Positions 43,180 to 52,290 are shown, counted from the first letter of the stretch. The stretch: DNA of 64,000 bases from Christiangramia fulva (GCF_003024155.1 NZ_CP028136.1:1860001-1924000); one strand, 5' to 3'. The notes: generated by a model not told the origin, from the sequence alone. Translations and numbers: made by a program.

Positions 43180-43836
43180 TTAAATATTCAGGTATTTGTC
43201 CAGATATTTGGAGCGGTCTTTAAGATTTTTATTAAAATTATCTTCCTGGTGTTCAGAGATTATGATATACCCGTATCTGCGGAAAGCCTGGATGATCCCA
43301 TTCATGTTAGAAGGGCTCACCTTTAAAGTGATCTGGGCCATATCATTTTCAATTTTTGAAACAAAAGCTCCTAAAATATGAGCATTGTGAGATTCGGTAA
43401 TCTGACTGATTTCGCTAAAGGTGTAGTCTTTAAAGGCTTTTTCGACCACTAAAATATTTCCGGCCTCGTTTAAAAAAGGGGTTTCATTGAAAAGAGTAAT
43501 GATCTCACTGAGTTCCAAATAACCCATATACACATTTTCCTCGCTCAAAACAGGCATAATATTAGTTCCGTTTTGGGCAAAAACCTCGAGGCTATCCAGC
43601 CAGTACATATTTTCCCTCACAAAAAATCCCTCAAGGGCATACAGATAATCTTCCAGGGTTTTTTCACCTTCAAAACACCGAATATCATTTTCTGAAATAC
43701 AGCCAACATAATTTCCTTCCTGCCTTACAGGAAGATGCGTATAGGTTAGCTCGTTAAAAAGCTTCTGAACATCCTTTATTTTTTCAGAGATATCCAGTAT
43801 TTCCACGTCATTTAAAATATATTCTGTCATGCTCAT
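43180..43836 (-). CDS. CBS-domain protein with ACT-like C-terminal region (AcuB-like)
   Basis: A 218-residue cytoplasmic protein. The first CBS motif spans about residues 8-55 (QKLFNELTYTHLPVRQEGNY then VGCISENDI) and the second about 75-125 (FAQNGTNIMPVLSEENVYMG). The C-terminal third (about 135-200) looks like an ACT-type fold with ITLKVSPSNMNGIIQAFRRY. CBS pairs normally sense adenine nucleotides. Coupling to nadK three bases downstream is suggestive of a link to nucleotide cofactor levels, but no function is established. Confidence 0.87.
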   Translation of the reverse strand: MSMTEYILNDVEILDISEKIKDVQKLFNELTYTHLPVRQEGNYVGCISENDIRCFEGEKTLEDYLYALEGFFVRENMYWLDSLEVFAQNGTNIMPVLSEENVYMGYLELSEIITLFNETPFLNEAGNILVVEKAFKDYTFSEISQITESHNAHILGAFVSKIENDMAQITLKVSPSNMNGIIQAFRRYGYIIISEHQEDNFNKNLKDRSKYLDKYLNI

Positions 43837-43898
43837 AATCTCCGTTGCTTTTCTGCAAATTAATCAAAATAAAATTCAATGAAGCAGGATACACTTTG

Positions 43899-43906
43899 TA
43901 TTTTTG
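43899..43906 (+). promoter_or_regulatory. -7 element for pdxJ
   Basis: TATTTTTG matches TAnnTTTG exactly and ends 18 bases before the pdxJ ATG. The -33 partner is not clear. Confidence 0.45.
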
Positions 43907-43924
43907 TTAATAAAATAAGCCGAA

Positions 43925-44638
43925 ATGACCAAGTTAAGCGTAAATATCAATAAAATAGCTACTCTTAGAAATGCCCGCGGAGGTAATGTTCCTGATGTGA
44001 TAGAAGCTGCAAAAAAAATTGAATCTTTTGGAGCTCAGGGAATAACCGTTCATCCCAGGCCCGATGAGAGGCATATAAGATATAACGATGTTCGGGAGCT
44101 AAAACCTGTAATAAAAACTGAATTTAATATTGAAGGAAAACCAATTCAGGATTTTATGAATCTCGTTCTTGCGGTAAAGCCGGAACAGGTTACACTGGTG
44201 CCCGATGCCGAAAATGCCATCACCTCAAATGCCGGCTGGGATACCTTGAAAAACGGACTTTATTTAAAGGAAGTGATCGCCGATTTTAAATCGCATGGCA
44301 TTCGTACTTCGATATTTGTAGATCCCGATAAAAAAATGGTGGAGGGTGCAGCCGAAACAGGGACCGATCGTATTGAGCTATATACTGAGAAATTTGCTGT
44401 TGATTATGGCAAAGGAGATAAAAATGCGGCAAAAACATATGCCGAATGTGCTAAGCTCGCCCATGAATTGGGATTGGGAATAAATGCCGGGCATGATCTT
44501 TCTCTCGAAAATATCGCTTTTTTCCATAAAGAGGTGCCATATCTTGACGAAGTTTCCATAGGACATGCATTGATCTCAGAAGCACTTTACCTCGGCCTGG
44601 AAAAAACCATTCATCAATATTTAAAATTATTGAAGTAA
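43925..44638 (+). CDS. pdxJ: Pyridoxine 5'-phosphate synthase
   Basis: A 237-residue TIM-barrel enzyme that joins 1-deoxyxylulose 5-phosphate and 3-amino-2-oxopropyl phosphate in the DXP-dependent route to vitamin B6. Family motifs include [17 protein letters not shown], the catalytic loop [18 protein letters not shown], the barrel strand [18 protein letters not shown], and [14 protein letters not shown] with [15 protein letters not shown] at the C-terminus. The next gene starts on the base after its stop. It diverges from the CBS-nadK pair. Confidence 0.97.
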   Translation: MTKLSVNINKIATLRNARGGNVPDVIEAAKKIESFGAQGITVHPRPDERHIRYNDVRELKPVIKTEFNIEGKPIQDFMNLVLAVKPEQVTLVPDAENAITSNAGWDTLKNGLYLKEVIADFKSHGIRTSIFVDPDKKMVEGAAETGTDRIELYTEKFAVDYGKGDKNAAKTYAECAKLAHELGLGINAGHDLSLENIAFFHKEVPYLDEVSIGHALISEALYLGLEKTIHQYLKLLK

Positions 44639-45400
44639 ATGAAACTTCACTCCAAGATCTTAGGAAAAGGTAAGCCTTTCCTCATTCTTCACGGTTTTTT
44701 AGGAATGAGCGATAACTGGAAAACCCTAGGGAAACAGTTTTCAAAAAAAGGATTTGAGGTCCATCTTATCGATCAGCGAAATCATGGAAAAAGTCCACAT
44801 AGTGACGATTTTTCTTATGAGCTTATGGCCGCTGATATCAATGAATACTGTAAGGAGCATCAGCTTGAAAAAGTGATTCTTATGGGGCATTCAATGGGAG
44901 GAAAGACGGCCATGCTCTTTGCCTGTAAAAATTCTTCACTGGTAGAGAAATTAGTGGTAGTTGATATTGCGCCAAAATATTATGCTCCGCATCATCAGCA
45001 AATTCTGGAGGGACTCACTGCGCTCGACGATGCGCAACTTTCATCGCGCGGAGATGCAGAAGATCTGCTTGAAAAATTTATTCCTGATACCGGTGTAAGG
45101 CTATTTCTTCTTAAAAACCTTTACTGGAAAACTAAAGACCGCCTTTCTCTTAAGTTAAACCTGCCTGCTCTAAAGGCAAATATTGAGAATATAGGTGCGG
45201 CTCTTGATAAAAATTTAAGTTATGAAGGCCCCACACTTTTTATAAAAGGGGAGAAATCTAATTATATTATTTCTGAAGATCGAAAAGAGATAAAATCACA
45301 CTTCCCAAAAGCTATCATAGTGAGCATCAAGGGATCAGGGCATTGGGTGCATGCTGAAAAAAGTGACGAATTTTTTGAGGCTGTTGTCCGTTTTGTTTAA
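44639..45400 (+). CDS. Alpha/beta fold hydrolase (YbfF-like)
   Basis: A 253-residue cytoplasmic hydrolase. The oxyanion stretch LILHGFLGMSDNWKTLG and the nucleophile elbow GHSMGG with Ser85 are clear. A C-terminal SGHWVHAEKSDEFF gives the catalytic His, and an Asp in the VVDIAPKYY region is in the usual zone. The profile fits the YbfF/EphA esterase group whose natural substrate is unsettled. It abuts pdxJ with no gap and must be cotranscribed with it. Confidence 0.9.
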   Translation: MKLHSKILGKGKPFLILHGFLGMSDNWKTLGKQFSKKGFEVHLIDQRNHGKSPHSDDFSYELMAADINEYCKEHQLEKVILMGHSMGGKTAMLFACKNSSLVEKLVVVDIAPKYYAPHHQQILEGLTALDDAQLSSRGDAEDLLEKFIPDTGVRLFLLKNLYWKTKDRLSLKLNLPALKANIENIGAALDKNLSYEGPTLFIKGEKSNYIISEDRKEIKSHFPKAIIVSIKGSGHWVHAEKSDEFFEAVVRFV

Positions 45401-45412
45401 AACCTTTCTAAA

Positions 45413-45434
45413 TTTATTATGCATACATAATAAA
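45413..45434 (+). repeat. Perfect inverted repeat downstream of the hydrolase gene
   Basis: TTTATTATG (45413-45421) and CATAATAAA (45426-45434) flank CATA. There is no T-run, so it is not a standard terminator. It overlaps the first of two direct repeats ahead of the FadL gene and could be an operator. Confidence 0.5.
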
Positions 45435-45464
45435 TATCATCATTTGGTTGCATACTTGATAAAT
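45420..45464 (+). promoter_or_regulatory. Direct repeat pair upstream of the FadL-type gene
   Basis: TGCATACATAATAAAT at 45420-45435 and TGCATACTTGATAAAT at 45449-45464 agree at 14 of 16 bases, 29 bases apart (nearly three helical turns). They lie 56-100 bases before the FadL start, where a transcription factor site would be expected. Confidence 0.4.
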
Positions 45465-45519
45465 TCTTCAGATTTTGTCACTCTATAACACTTGTTAAAA
45501 AATTAAACCTACACAAATC

Positions 45520-46770
45520 ATGAAAAGAATATTTTTCCTTGGCCTATGTTGTTTGGCCACGGCATTTTCTTATGCTGGAGGTTACCGTGTGAGTCTTCAG
45601 GGTCAGCGTTCGCTGGCGATGGGGCATACAGGAGTAGCCGTGGTGAACAATGCCGAGCTTGCTTTTTTTAATCCCGCCGGATTAGTCTATCTCGAAAATA
45701 AAATTAATGTTGCAGCCGGTGTGAGCCCTGTATTTTCAAATGTTGTTTGGCAAAATGAAGAATTCGGGCAGATGGCCAGGACCGATAGCCCTGTGGGCAC
45801 TCCATTTTACGCTTATTTTTCCTATAAATTAAGCGATAGGTTCAGCCTTGGCTTTGCAGCTTATACTCCTTACGGGAGTAGCGTTGAATGGCCTACCGAC
45901 TGGGCTGGTTCTCATTTAGTGAACAATATCGAGCTTCAGACAATTTATGTCCAGGCTTTGGCTTCCTTCAAAATCACCGATAATCTTTCTATTGGTGGGG
46001 GTCCCATTTACGTTAACGGAAAAGTCAATTTCAACCGGAATCTTAACCGAAGCCTTACCGATCTTGAAGGAAACAGGGCGAATGTAACAGTAGATGCCAG
46101 TGGTGTGAATGCGTTTGGATGGTCTGCCGGACTTATGTACAGCCCAACAGACAGCCTCAGGATTGGCGTGAATTATCGCTCTCTGGTGAAAATGAAAGCC
46201 GAAGGCGGTACTGCAGATTTTCAAAATGTTCCTAATTCTCCATTGACTCCGTTTCACGATACGACTTTCGATGCTGAATTACCCATGCCGGCTGAACTTT
46301 CAGTTGGAATTTCTTACCAGCTGGATGAAAAATGGTTGTTTGCCTTCGATTACAACAGGACCTTCTGGAGTACTTATGAATCTTTGGATATAGATTTTGC
46401 CGATCCCAATATACCCGATTCCAAAAACCCGAGAAATTATAAGAATTCTTCAATTTATCGATTCGGATTTCAATATACCGCTGACGAAACTTTTACTTTG
46501 CGAGCCGGTTATTACTTCGATCAGTCACCGGTTCGATCGGGATATTTTGCGCCTGAAACCCCTCGTAACAGCTCTAATAACTTCACCGGAGGTCTTTCAA
46601 TTAATGTAAGCGATCGTGTTGCTATCGATGCGGCTTTCCTTTACAGCCGTTTCGAAGAGATCAATGAATCTTATGATTATTACCAGGAAAACCAGCAGAA
46701 CGTTCCCTTTGAAGGAACTTATAAATCAAGTGCCTTCGTACCTGGCCTGGGTGTAACCATTAAAATTTAA
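45520..46770 (+). CDS. OmpP1/FadL/TodX family outer membrane transporter
   Basis: A 416-residue beta-barrel protein with a signal peptide (MKRIFFLGLCCLATAFSYAG). The mature N-terminus GYRVSLQGQRSLAMGHTGVA, followed by AELAFFNPAGLVYLENKINV, is the FadL hatch region with the NPA motif. The barrel continues to the final strand FVPGLGVTIKI. FadL-type channels take up long-chain fatty acids and other hydrophobic compounds. It is followed after 12 bases by an SGNH lipoprotein, a common pairing in Bacteroidota that suggests joint handling of lipids or esters. Confidence 0.93.
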   Translation: MKRIFFLGLCCLATAFSYAGGYRVSLQGQRSLAMGHTGVAVVNNAELAFFNPAGLVYLENKINVAAGVSPVFSNVVWQNEEFGQMARTDSPVGTPFYAYFSYKLSDRFSLGFAAYTPYGSSVEWPTDWAGSHLVNNIELQTIYVQALASFKITDNLSIGGGPIYVNGKVNFNRNLNRSLTDLEGNRANVTVDASGVNAFGWSAGLMYSPTDSLRIGVNYRSLVKMKAEGGTADFQNVPNSPLTPFHDTTFDAELPMPAELSVGISYQLDEKWLFAFDYNRTFWSTYESLDIDFADPNIPDSKNPRNYKNSSIYRFGFQYTADETFTLRAGYYFDQSPVRSGYFAPETPRNSSNNFTGGLSINVSDRVAIDAAFLYSRFEEINESYDYYQENQQNVPFEGTYKSSAFVPGLGVTIKI

Positions 46771-46782
46771 TATTTAGAAAAA

Positions 46783-48324
46783 ATGAAAAAATATATATTA
46801 TTATCCGGACTTCTGGCGCTGGGTCTTGTTTCCTGCGAACCCGAACTTCGAAATTCTATTGAAGAACAGGATTTTTATACCAGTGGGACAGCCGATTTTT
46901 CTCATTATGTAGCTTTAGGGAATTCCTTGACCGCAGGTTATGCTGATGGAGCCTTGTATATAAGCGGACAAATGAATTCTTATCCCAGTATCCTTGCTCA
47001 GAAATTTGCCCTTGTTCAGGAAACTGATGAATTTACTCAACCACTCGTAAGCGATAATTTTGGAGGTTTGCTCTATAATGGTAATCCAATTAAAGAAACG
47101 CGATATGTATTAAGCGTTGGAGCTGATGGGCCAATGCCTGTAAGACTTAGTAAAACTCCCACTACCGAGGTGACCAACCGGCTGGAAGGTTCCTTCGGAA
47201 ATATGGGAGTGCCCGGTGCGAAATCTTTTCATTTAATAGCACCCGGTTATGGGAATATGCAGGCGGTGGCAGCCGAAATGGCAAATCCCTATTTCGCAAG
47301 GTTCGCCAGTTCAGATAATACCACCGTTTTAGCCGATGCACTGGCGCAGAATCCAACTTTCTTTACTTTATGGATTGGAAATAATGATGTTTTAAATTAT
47401 GCTACTTCGGGTGGTGCAGGTATTTATCAGAAAAATAACACCGATTTTACTACCTACGGCGAAAATGATATTACAGATCCCAATGCCTTTGCCTATGTGT
47501 ATGACCAAATTGTGAGCAAGCTGGCCGGAGAAGATGGAGCAAATGCTGACGGAGTTCTTATTGGGATTCCACAGGTTTCTTCGATTCCTTTCTTTAATTT
47601 GGTTCCCCCAAACCCGATACCGTTGGATGCTCAAACCGTCGCTGCCCTTAACGCGAAATTTGGTGCTTATAACACTCAAATCCTTCCGGGATTGGTTCAG
47701 GCTGGGGTGATCACTCAGGCTGAAGCCGACAGCAGAAAAATTTCTTTTACGGCCGGAGAAGGTAATTTTGTAACTATCGTAGATGAAGATCTTACCGCGC
47801 TTGCCAGTATTTTGATGGGAGAGCCTTTCAATCTTGACGCTCAAACAGCGGGATTGCTGAGCCAGCTTCGCCAAGCTAATTCAACCGATCTTATCCCGTT
47901 AACCTCAGCTTCATTTATTGGGACAACAGTAAACGGAAATCCTCTGCTGGTTAATGGAGTTTCTGTTCCCTTAGCCGATCAATATGTGCTGACTTTTGAA
48001 GAGCAACAGGATATAGTTGAAGCTACCACGGCCTATAATGCAGCTATTAAAAGCATTGCAGATGCCTATGAACTTGGATATGTTGATTCTGGAGAACTGC
48101 TTAATCAATTGAATAGTGGTGGAATTGCTTTCGATGGCGGTACACTTACTTCCACTTTCGTAACAGGAGGTGCTTTTTCACTCGATGGAGTTCATTTAAC
48201 TCCAAGAGGCTATGCCCTTTTAGCCAATAAGATAATTGCCGAAATAAATACCACCTATAACGCTGAGGTTCCAAAAGCCAACGTGGGAGAATATCCAACT
48301 GTAACACTGGACCAGAACCTTTAG
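46783..48324 (+). CDS. SGNH/GDSL-type hydrolase lipoprotein
   Basis: A 513-residue lipoprotein: the signal ends in LGLVSC with Cys18 as the lipidated residue. Block I is YVALGNSLTAGYADG, where Ser48 is the probable nucleophile and the usual GDS is GNS. Block III is WIGNNDVL. The C-terminal block DGVHLTPRGYALLANKII supplies the Asp and His of the triad. Substrates of this family are esters, and the FadL neighbour hints at lipid esters. The second half is repetitive with weakly conserved loops. A strong terminator follows. Confidence 0.9.
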   Translation: MKKYILLSGLLALGLVSCEPELRNSIEEQDFYTSGTADFSHYVALGNSLTAGYADGALYISGQMNSYPSILAQKFALVQETDEFTQPLVSDNFGGLLYNGNPIKETRYVLSVGADGPMPVRLSKTPTTEVTNRLEGSFGNMGVPGAKSFHLIAPGYGNMQAVAAEMANPYFARFASSDNTTVLADALAQNPTFFTLWIGNNDVLNYATSGGAGIYQKNNTDFTTYGENDITDPNAFAYVYDQIVSKLAGEDGANADGVLIGIPQVSSIPFFNLVPPNPIPLDAQTVAALNAKFGAYNTQILPGLVQAGVITQAEADSRKISFTAGEGNFVTIVDEDLTALASILMGEPFNLDAQTAGLLSQLRQANSTDLIPLTSASFIGTTVNGNPLLVNGVSVPLADQYVLTFEEQQDIVEATTAYNAAIKSIADAYELGYVDSGELLNQLNSGGIAFDGGTLTSTFVTGGAFSLDGVHLTPRGYALLANKIIAEINTTYNAEVPKANVGEYPTVTLDQNL

Positions 48325-48351
48325 TAATATTAAAATTCATATAAAATTTGG

Positions 48352-48382
48352 AATAGCCGGGAGTAACCCGGCTATTTTTTTG
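48352..48382 (+). terminator. Intrinsic terminator after the FadL-SGNH operon
   Basis: AATAGCCGGG (48352-48361) pairs perfectly with CCCGGCTATT (48367-48376) around AGTAA, followed by a T-run. Confidence 0.92.
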
Positions 48383-48412
48383 CAATTTTATGCTTCAGTA
48401 AATTAGATTATT

Positions 48413-48754
48413 ATGAAATTTATAATCCGCCTGCTATTAACCGGAATGTTTGTTGTTATTCTGGCCTGGTTGCTTCCCGGCGTAAGTGTAGAAAATTACT
48501 GGACAGCCGTAATTGTTGCTCTGGTTCTTGCAATTTTAAACTTCCTGGTAAAGCCAATTCTCATTCTATTAACCCTTCCGGTCACAATACTGACCCTTGG
48601 TTTGTTCCTTTTAGTGATCAATGCAATTATTATTTTTATTGCTGATGGTTTCGTGGAGGGCTTTAATGTGGACGGCTGGTTTATGGCCATCATTTTTAGC
48701 CTTTTGCTGTCACTTTTTCAAAGTATTGTCTATTCTGCATCAAAAGCAGATTAG
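48413..48754 (+). CDS. Phage holin family 4-like small membrane protein
   Basis: A 113-residue protein with four hydrophobic helices, starting KFIIRLLLTGMFVVILAWLL. The run VALVLAILNFLVKPILILLT, then LPVTILTLGLFLLVINAIII and the closing helix MAIIFSLLLSLFQSIVYS are typical of the phage_holin_4_2 (DUF360) family. Despite the family name, these are chromosomal proteins of unknown role, and nothing phage-like surrounds this one. It stands alone between a terminator and the tig promoter. Confidence 0.9.
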   Translation: MKFIIRLLLTGMFVVILAWLLPGVSVENYWTAVIVALVLAILNFLVKPILILLTLPVTILTLGLFLLVINAIIIFIADGFVEGFNVDGWFMAIIFSLLLSLFQSIVYSASKAD

Positions 48755-48764
48755 AATTGCTGAA

Positions 48765-48780
48765 TTTCAATTATTTGAAA
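48765..48780 (+). repeat. Inverted repeat abutting the tig promoter
   Basis: TTTCAA and TTGAAA flank TTAT immediately before the -33 box of tig. Possible operator, but short and AT-rich. Confidence 0.25.
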
Positions 48781-48781
48781 C

Positions 48782-48812
48782 TTTGTATGCTTTTGAAAAT
48801 TGTGTAATTTTG
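48782..48812 (+). promoter_or_regulatory. Promoter for tig
   Basis: TTTG at 48782-48785 and TAATTTTG at 48805-48812, both exact, are 19 bases apart; the start codon lies 27 bases downstream. Confidence 0.65.
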
Positions 48813-48839
48813 CACTCCAATTTTTTATAACAGATCAAA

Positions 48840-50162
48840 ATGAATATTACCAGAGAGAATATTGATGACTTAAACGCGGTAGTTAAGGTAGATATCGCCA
48901 AAGAAGATTATGAAGGCAAAGTAGATAAAATATTAAAAGATTACCGTAAGAATGCCAATATTCCCGGTTTTAGAAAAGGGCACGTACCTATGGGAATGGT
49001 TAAGAAGCAGTACGGAAAGGCTGTTTTGGTGGATGAGGTGAACAAGTTGCTTCAGGATAGTCTTAATAAATACCTTACCGAAGAAAAACTGGATGTTCTT
49101 GGAAATCCGATTCCTAAAGAGCAGGAAAATTTTGATTGGGATAAGGAGAATTATAGCTTTGAGTTTGAATTAGGGCTTGCTCCCGAATTTGAGGTCAACC
49201 TTGATCTTAAAGAACCTGTGACCAAATATAATATCGTTGCCGATGAAAAAATGGTCAATAAGCAAATTGAGAATATTCAGAAGCAATACGGTAAGTTAAA
49301 ATCTAAAGATGTTGTGGAAGAAGGTGATGTCGTTGCCGGAACCTTCAAAAACGAAGAAGAAGGAATTGACCATGAAACTTCCGTAGAACTTGAAAATATA
49401 AAAGGGAAGAAAAACCTGAATAAATTCGTAGGAGCTAAAGTTGGTGATACCATCAAGTTGAATACGAAAGGACTTTTTGAAGATGATCATGCGCTGATCA
49501 ATCATCTGGATATTGAGCATGATCGCGCCCATGACCTTGATATTGAGGTTGAATTTACCATTTCGGAAATCAATGAAAGAGAACTTGCCGATCTTGACCA
49601 GGAACTTTTTGATAAACTTTTTGGTAAGGATAAGGTGAAATCTGTGACTGAACTGAAAGAAAAAATAAAAGAAGACGCCGCGAAACAATTTCAGCAGCAA
49701 AGTGATCAGCAATTGATGAACGATGTTACCGAAGCCTTAATTGAAGCCACAAAATTTGAACTTCCAAAGGAATTTCTTCAGAAATGGATCCAAACTGTTG
49801 GTGAAAAACCAATGACCGAGGAAGAGGCCAAAGAAGAATATGAGAATAGTGAAAAAGGGCTTCGCTACCAGTTGATCGAGGGTAAAATCATTAATGATAA
49901 TAATCTTAATGTGAACTTTGATGATCTGAAAGCTTTTGCGACCGATAAGATAAGGCAGCAAATGGCTCAGTTCGGTCAAACCGATCCATCTCAGAAAGAA
50001 CTTGACGATATCGCCGCAAGAATTCTTTCAAACCAGGATGAGGCCAAGCGACTTTCAGAGCAGTTAATGAACGAGAAACTGTTGAATTTCTATAAAGAGA
50101 ATATGAAATTCAATGAGAAAGAAGTGACTTACGAAGAATTTGTGAAAGAGATTTATAAGTAA
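48840..50162 (+). CDS. tig: Trigger factor
   Basis: A 440-residue ribosome-associated chaperone. The N-terminal ribosome-binding loop is present as IPGFRKGHVPMGMVKKQYG; the canonical GFRxGKxP has His for the second Lys. A middle FKBP-like domain spans about 155-245 (EEGDVVAGTFKNEEEG, KFVGAKVGDTIKLNTKG) but lacks most residues of an active prolyl isomerase, as is usual in this class. The C-terminal helical arms follow (LFGKDKVKSVTELKEKI and FELPKEFLQKWIQTV). It precedes clpP and clpX, the classic tig-clpP-clpX order, but a terminator lies between tig and clpP. Confidence 0.95.
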   Translation: MNITRENIDDLNAVVKVDIAKEDYEGKVDKILKDYRKNANIPGFRKGHVPMGMVKKQYGKAVLVDEVNKLLQDSLNKYLTEEKLDVLGNPIPKEQENFDWDKENYSFEFELGLAPEFEVNLDLKEPVTKYNIVADEKMVNKQIENIQKQYGKLKSKDVVEEGDVVAGTFKNEEEGIDHETSVELENIKGKKNLNKFVGAKVGDTIKLNTKGLFEDDHALINHLDIEHDRAHDLDIEVEFTISEINERELADLDQELFDKLFGKDKVKSVTELKEKIKEDAAKQFQQQSDQQLMNDVTEALIEATKFELPKEFLQKWIQTVGEKPMTEEEAKEEYENSEKGLRYQLIEGKIINDNNLNVNFDDLKAFATDKIRQQMAQFGQTDPSQKELDDIAARILSNQDEAKRLSEQLMNEKLLNFYKENMKFNEKEVTYEEFVKEIYK

Positions 50163-50190
50163 GCCTTTTTACGATATATTATCTATCTTT

Positions 50191-50228
50191 AAGGCGTTAA
50201 CTCATAAAAAAGGCTAACGCCTTTTTGC
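50191..50228 (+). terminator. Intrinsic terminator between tig and clpP
   Basis: AAGGCGTTA (50191-50199) pairs with TAACGCCTT (50215-50223) around a 15-base loop, followed by TTTTT within 50222-50226. Confidence 0.85.
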
Positions 50229-50271
50229 TTTTAGCCCTTAATTTATTAAGATAAAGAAAACAAAAAAATAA

Positions 50272-50949
50272 ATGGACTACGGAAAAGAATTTCGAAAATA
50301 TACTGTTTCAGATCATGGGATCAACAGCAATTATTACGATAAGATCATAAGTAGTATGGTGCCCGTTGGGATGACTCCCAATATTATTGAAGAACGACAA
50401 ATGAATGCCGTGGCAATGGATGTATTCTCCAGATTAATGATGGACAGGATCATCTTTTTAGGGACCGCGATCAACGATCAGGTTGCTAATATTGTACAGG
50501 CTCAGTTGCTGTTCCTTGAAAGCACCGATGCTAGTAAAGATATTCAAATCTATATCAATTCCCCCGGTGGAAGCGTGTACGCTGGTCTTGGGATTTATGA
50601 CACCATGCAGTTTATAAAACCCGACGTTGCCACTATTTGTACCGGAATGGCGGCCTCTATGGGAGCGGTACTTTTATGTGCTGGCGAAAAAGGCAAACGA
50701 AGCGGTCTTCCTCACTGCCGTGTGATGATTCACCAGCCAATGGGGGGAGCCCAGGGACAGGCGAGCGATATTGAAATTACAGCTCGTGAAATCCTTACGC
50801 TAAAAGAAGAATTATATAAGATTATCGCTAAACATAGCGGTCAAACTTATGAAAAAGTTCATGAAGATAGCGATCGTGATTACTGGATGAAAGCTGAAAA
50901 AGCTAAAGAGTATGGTATGATCGATGAAGTTTTAAAGAGAGAAGGATAA
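50272..50949 (+). CDS. clpP: ATP-dependent Clp protease proteolytic subunit
   Basis: A 225-residue serine peptidase that forms the double-ring chamber of ClpXP. Ser129 ([11 protein letters not shown]) and His154 ([14 protein letters not shown]) are two of the triad, and the Asp lies in EDSDRDYWM. The N-terminus is about 25 residues longer than the mature core and may be processed. The gene ends 50 bases before clpX; the gap contains an 18-base perfect palindrome. Confidence 0.97.
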   Translation: MDYGKEFRKYTVSDHGINSNYYDKIISSMVPVGMTPNIIEERQMNAVAMDVFSRLMMDRIIFLGTAINDQVANIVQAQLLFLESTDASKDIQIYINSPGGSVYAGLGIYDTMQFIKPDVATICTGMAASMGAVLLCAGEKGKRSGLPHCRVMIHQPMGGAQGQASDIEITAREILTLKEELYKIIAKHSGQTYEKVHEDSDRDYWMKAEKAKEYGMIDEVLKREG

Positions 50950-50963
50950 ATTGTAACTTGCTT

Positions 50964-50981
50964 TTTCTAACTTGTTAGAAA
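50964..50981 (+). repeat. 18-base palindrome between clpP and clpX
   Basis: TTTCTAAC and GTTAGAAA are perfect 8-base arms around TT. There is no T-run after it, so it is not a clear terminator. It lies 19 bases before the clpX ATG and could be an operator, a processing site or a leader structure. Confidence 0.5.
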
Positions 50982-50999
50982 CTGGCAAAAAAAGAAAAA

Positions 51000-52232
51000 A
51001 TGGCGAAAGAAGATCTAGAATGTTCCTTTTGCGGGAGAAAAAAACCTGAAACCAATCTGCTCATCGCAGGTCTGGATGCCCACATTTGTGACCGCTGTAT
51101 TGAACAGGCGCATGGGATCGTCGTGGAAGAATCCAGGCAGGGAGAGGCAAGAGAGCTTTCTTCCGATCTTATGCTGAGCAAGCCCAAGGCAATAAAATCA
51201 TTTCTGGACCAGTATATCATCGGGCAGGAAGAAACCAAAAAGGTACTTTCTGTAGCTGTTTACAACCATTATAAAAGATTGTTGCAGCCTGAAAGTGAAG
51301 ATGATGTTGAAATTCAGAAAAGTAACATCGTGATGGTTGGGGAAACCGGAACAGGAAAAACCCTGATGGCCCGTACCATTGCAAGAATGCTTAACGTGCC
51401 TCTGGCAATCGTTGATGCTACCGTGCTTACTGAAGCAGGCTATGTGGGTGAAGATGTAGAAGGAATTTTAACGCGGTTGCTTCAGGCTGCCGATTACAAT
51501 ACGGAAAAAGCCCAACGTGGAATTGTTTTTATTGATGAGATCGATAAAATAGCGCGTAAAAGTGATAATCCTTCCATTACCCGCGATGTGTCAGGAGAAG
51601 GTGTTCAGCAGGCTTTATTGAAATTGCTGGAAGGGACAACAGTGAATGTTCCGCCTAAAGGGGGCCGTAAACATCCCGATCAGAAATTCATTGAAGTAAA
51701 TACTGAAAATATTTTATTCATTGCCGGAGGAGCTTTCGACGGAATTGAAAGGATCATCAGCAAAAGATTGAATATGCAGGCCGTAGGTTTCAGCGCTTCC
51801 AAAAGCGAGGATACTATTGAAAGAACCAATCTGCTGAAGTATATCATTCCGAAAGATCTGAAAGAATTTGGACTCATTCCGGAGATCATTGGTAGATTGC
51901 CTGCGCTTACTTATATGAATCCGCTGGACAAAGACACCTTAAGGGCCATCCTTACCGAGCCGAAAAATGCCATTATTAAACAGTATAAAAAGCTGTTTGA
52001 AATGGATGAAATCGATTTTGATATTACTGAAGAAGCATTGAACTATATCGTTGATAAAGCGGTGGAATATAAGCTTGGTGCCCGTGGTTTGCGTTCGCTT
52101 TGCGAGGCTATATTAACCGATGCGATGTTTGAACTTCCTGAAAGTGGTGAGGGTGAATTAAGCGTTGACCGTGAATATGCTGAAGACAAATTGAACAAAT
52201 CTACAATGAGCAAACTAAAAGCGGTATCGTAA
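51000..52232 (+). CDS. clpX: ATP-dependent Clp protease ATP-binding subunit ClpX
   Basis: A 410-residue AAA+ unfoldase that feeds substrates to ClpP. The N-terminal zinc domain has Cys8, Cys11, Cys30 and Cys33 ([15 protein letters not shown]). Walker A is GETGTGKT (114-121), Walker B is [13 protein letters not shown], and the pore loop [11 protein letters not shown] and sensor motifs ([10 protein letters not shown] type, here [12 protein letters not shown]) are intact. A ClpP-binding IGF-type loop is seen as [13 protein letters not shown] shared terminator and heptamer tracts follow. Confidence 0.97.
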   Translation: MAKEDLECSFCGRKKPETNLLIAGLDAHICDRCIEQAHGIVVEESRQGEARELSSDLMLSKPKAIKSFLDQYIIGQEETKKVLSVAVYNHYKRLLQPESEDDVEIQKSNIVMVGETGTGKTLMARTIARMLNVPLAIVDATVLTEAGYVGEDVEGILTRLLQAADYNTEKAQRGIVFIDEIDKIARKSDNPSITRDVSGEGVQQALLKLLEGTTVNVPPKGGRKHPDQKFIEVNTENILFIAGGAFDGIERIISKRLNMQAVGFSASKSEDTIERTNLLKYIIPKDLKEFGLIPEIIGRLPALTYMNPLDKDTLRAILTEPKNAIIKQYKKLFEMDEIDFDITEEALNYIVDKAVEYKLGARGLRSLCEAILTDAMFELPESGEGELSVDREYAEDKLNKSTMSKLKAVS

Positions 52233-52235
52233 AAG

Positions 52236-52270
52236 AGCTATAAGCTTTAAGTCGTAAGCTCTAAGCGAGT
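52236..52270 (+). repeat. Degenerate period-7 tract after clpX
   Basis: Successive heptamers AGCTATA, AGCTTTA, AGTCGTA, AGCTCTA and AGCGAGT keep a seven-base period with conserved AG at the start. The period and composition match the clean AGTCTAA (GTCTAAA) array 70 bases further on, so this may be a decayed older array. It begins four bases after the clpX stop. Confidence 0.4.
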
Positions 52271-52290
52271 TCGATTAGAAAATAGATAAT

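Noticed and set aside
48413..48754. Phage holin-like gene as a sign of a prophage
   Set aside because: The family name is historical; no lysin, integrase, capsid or tail gene lies nearby and the surroundings are core genes.
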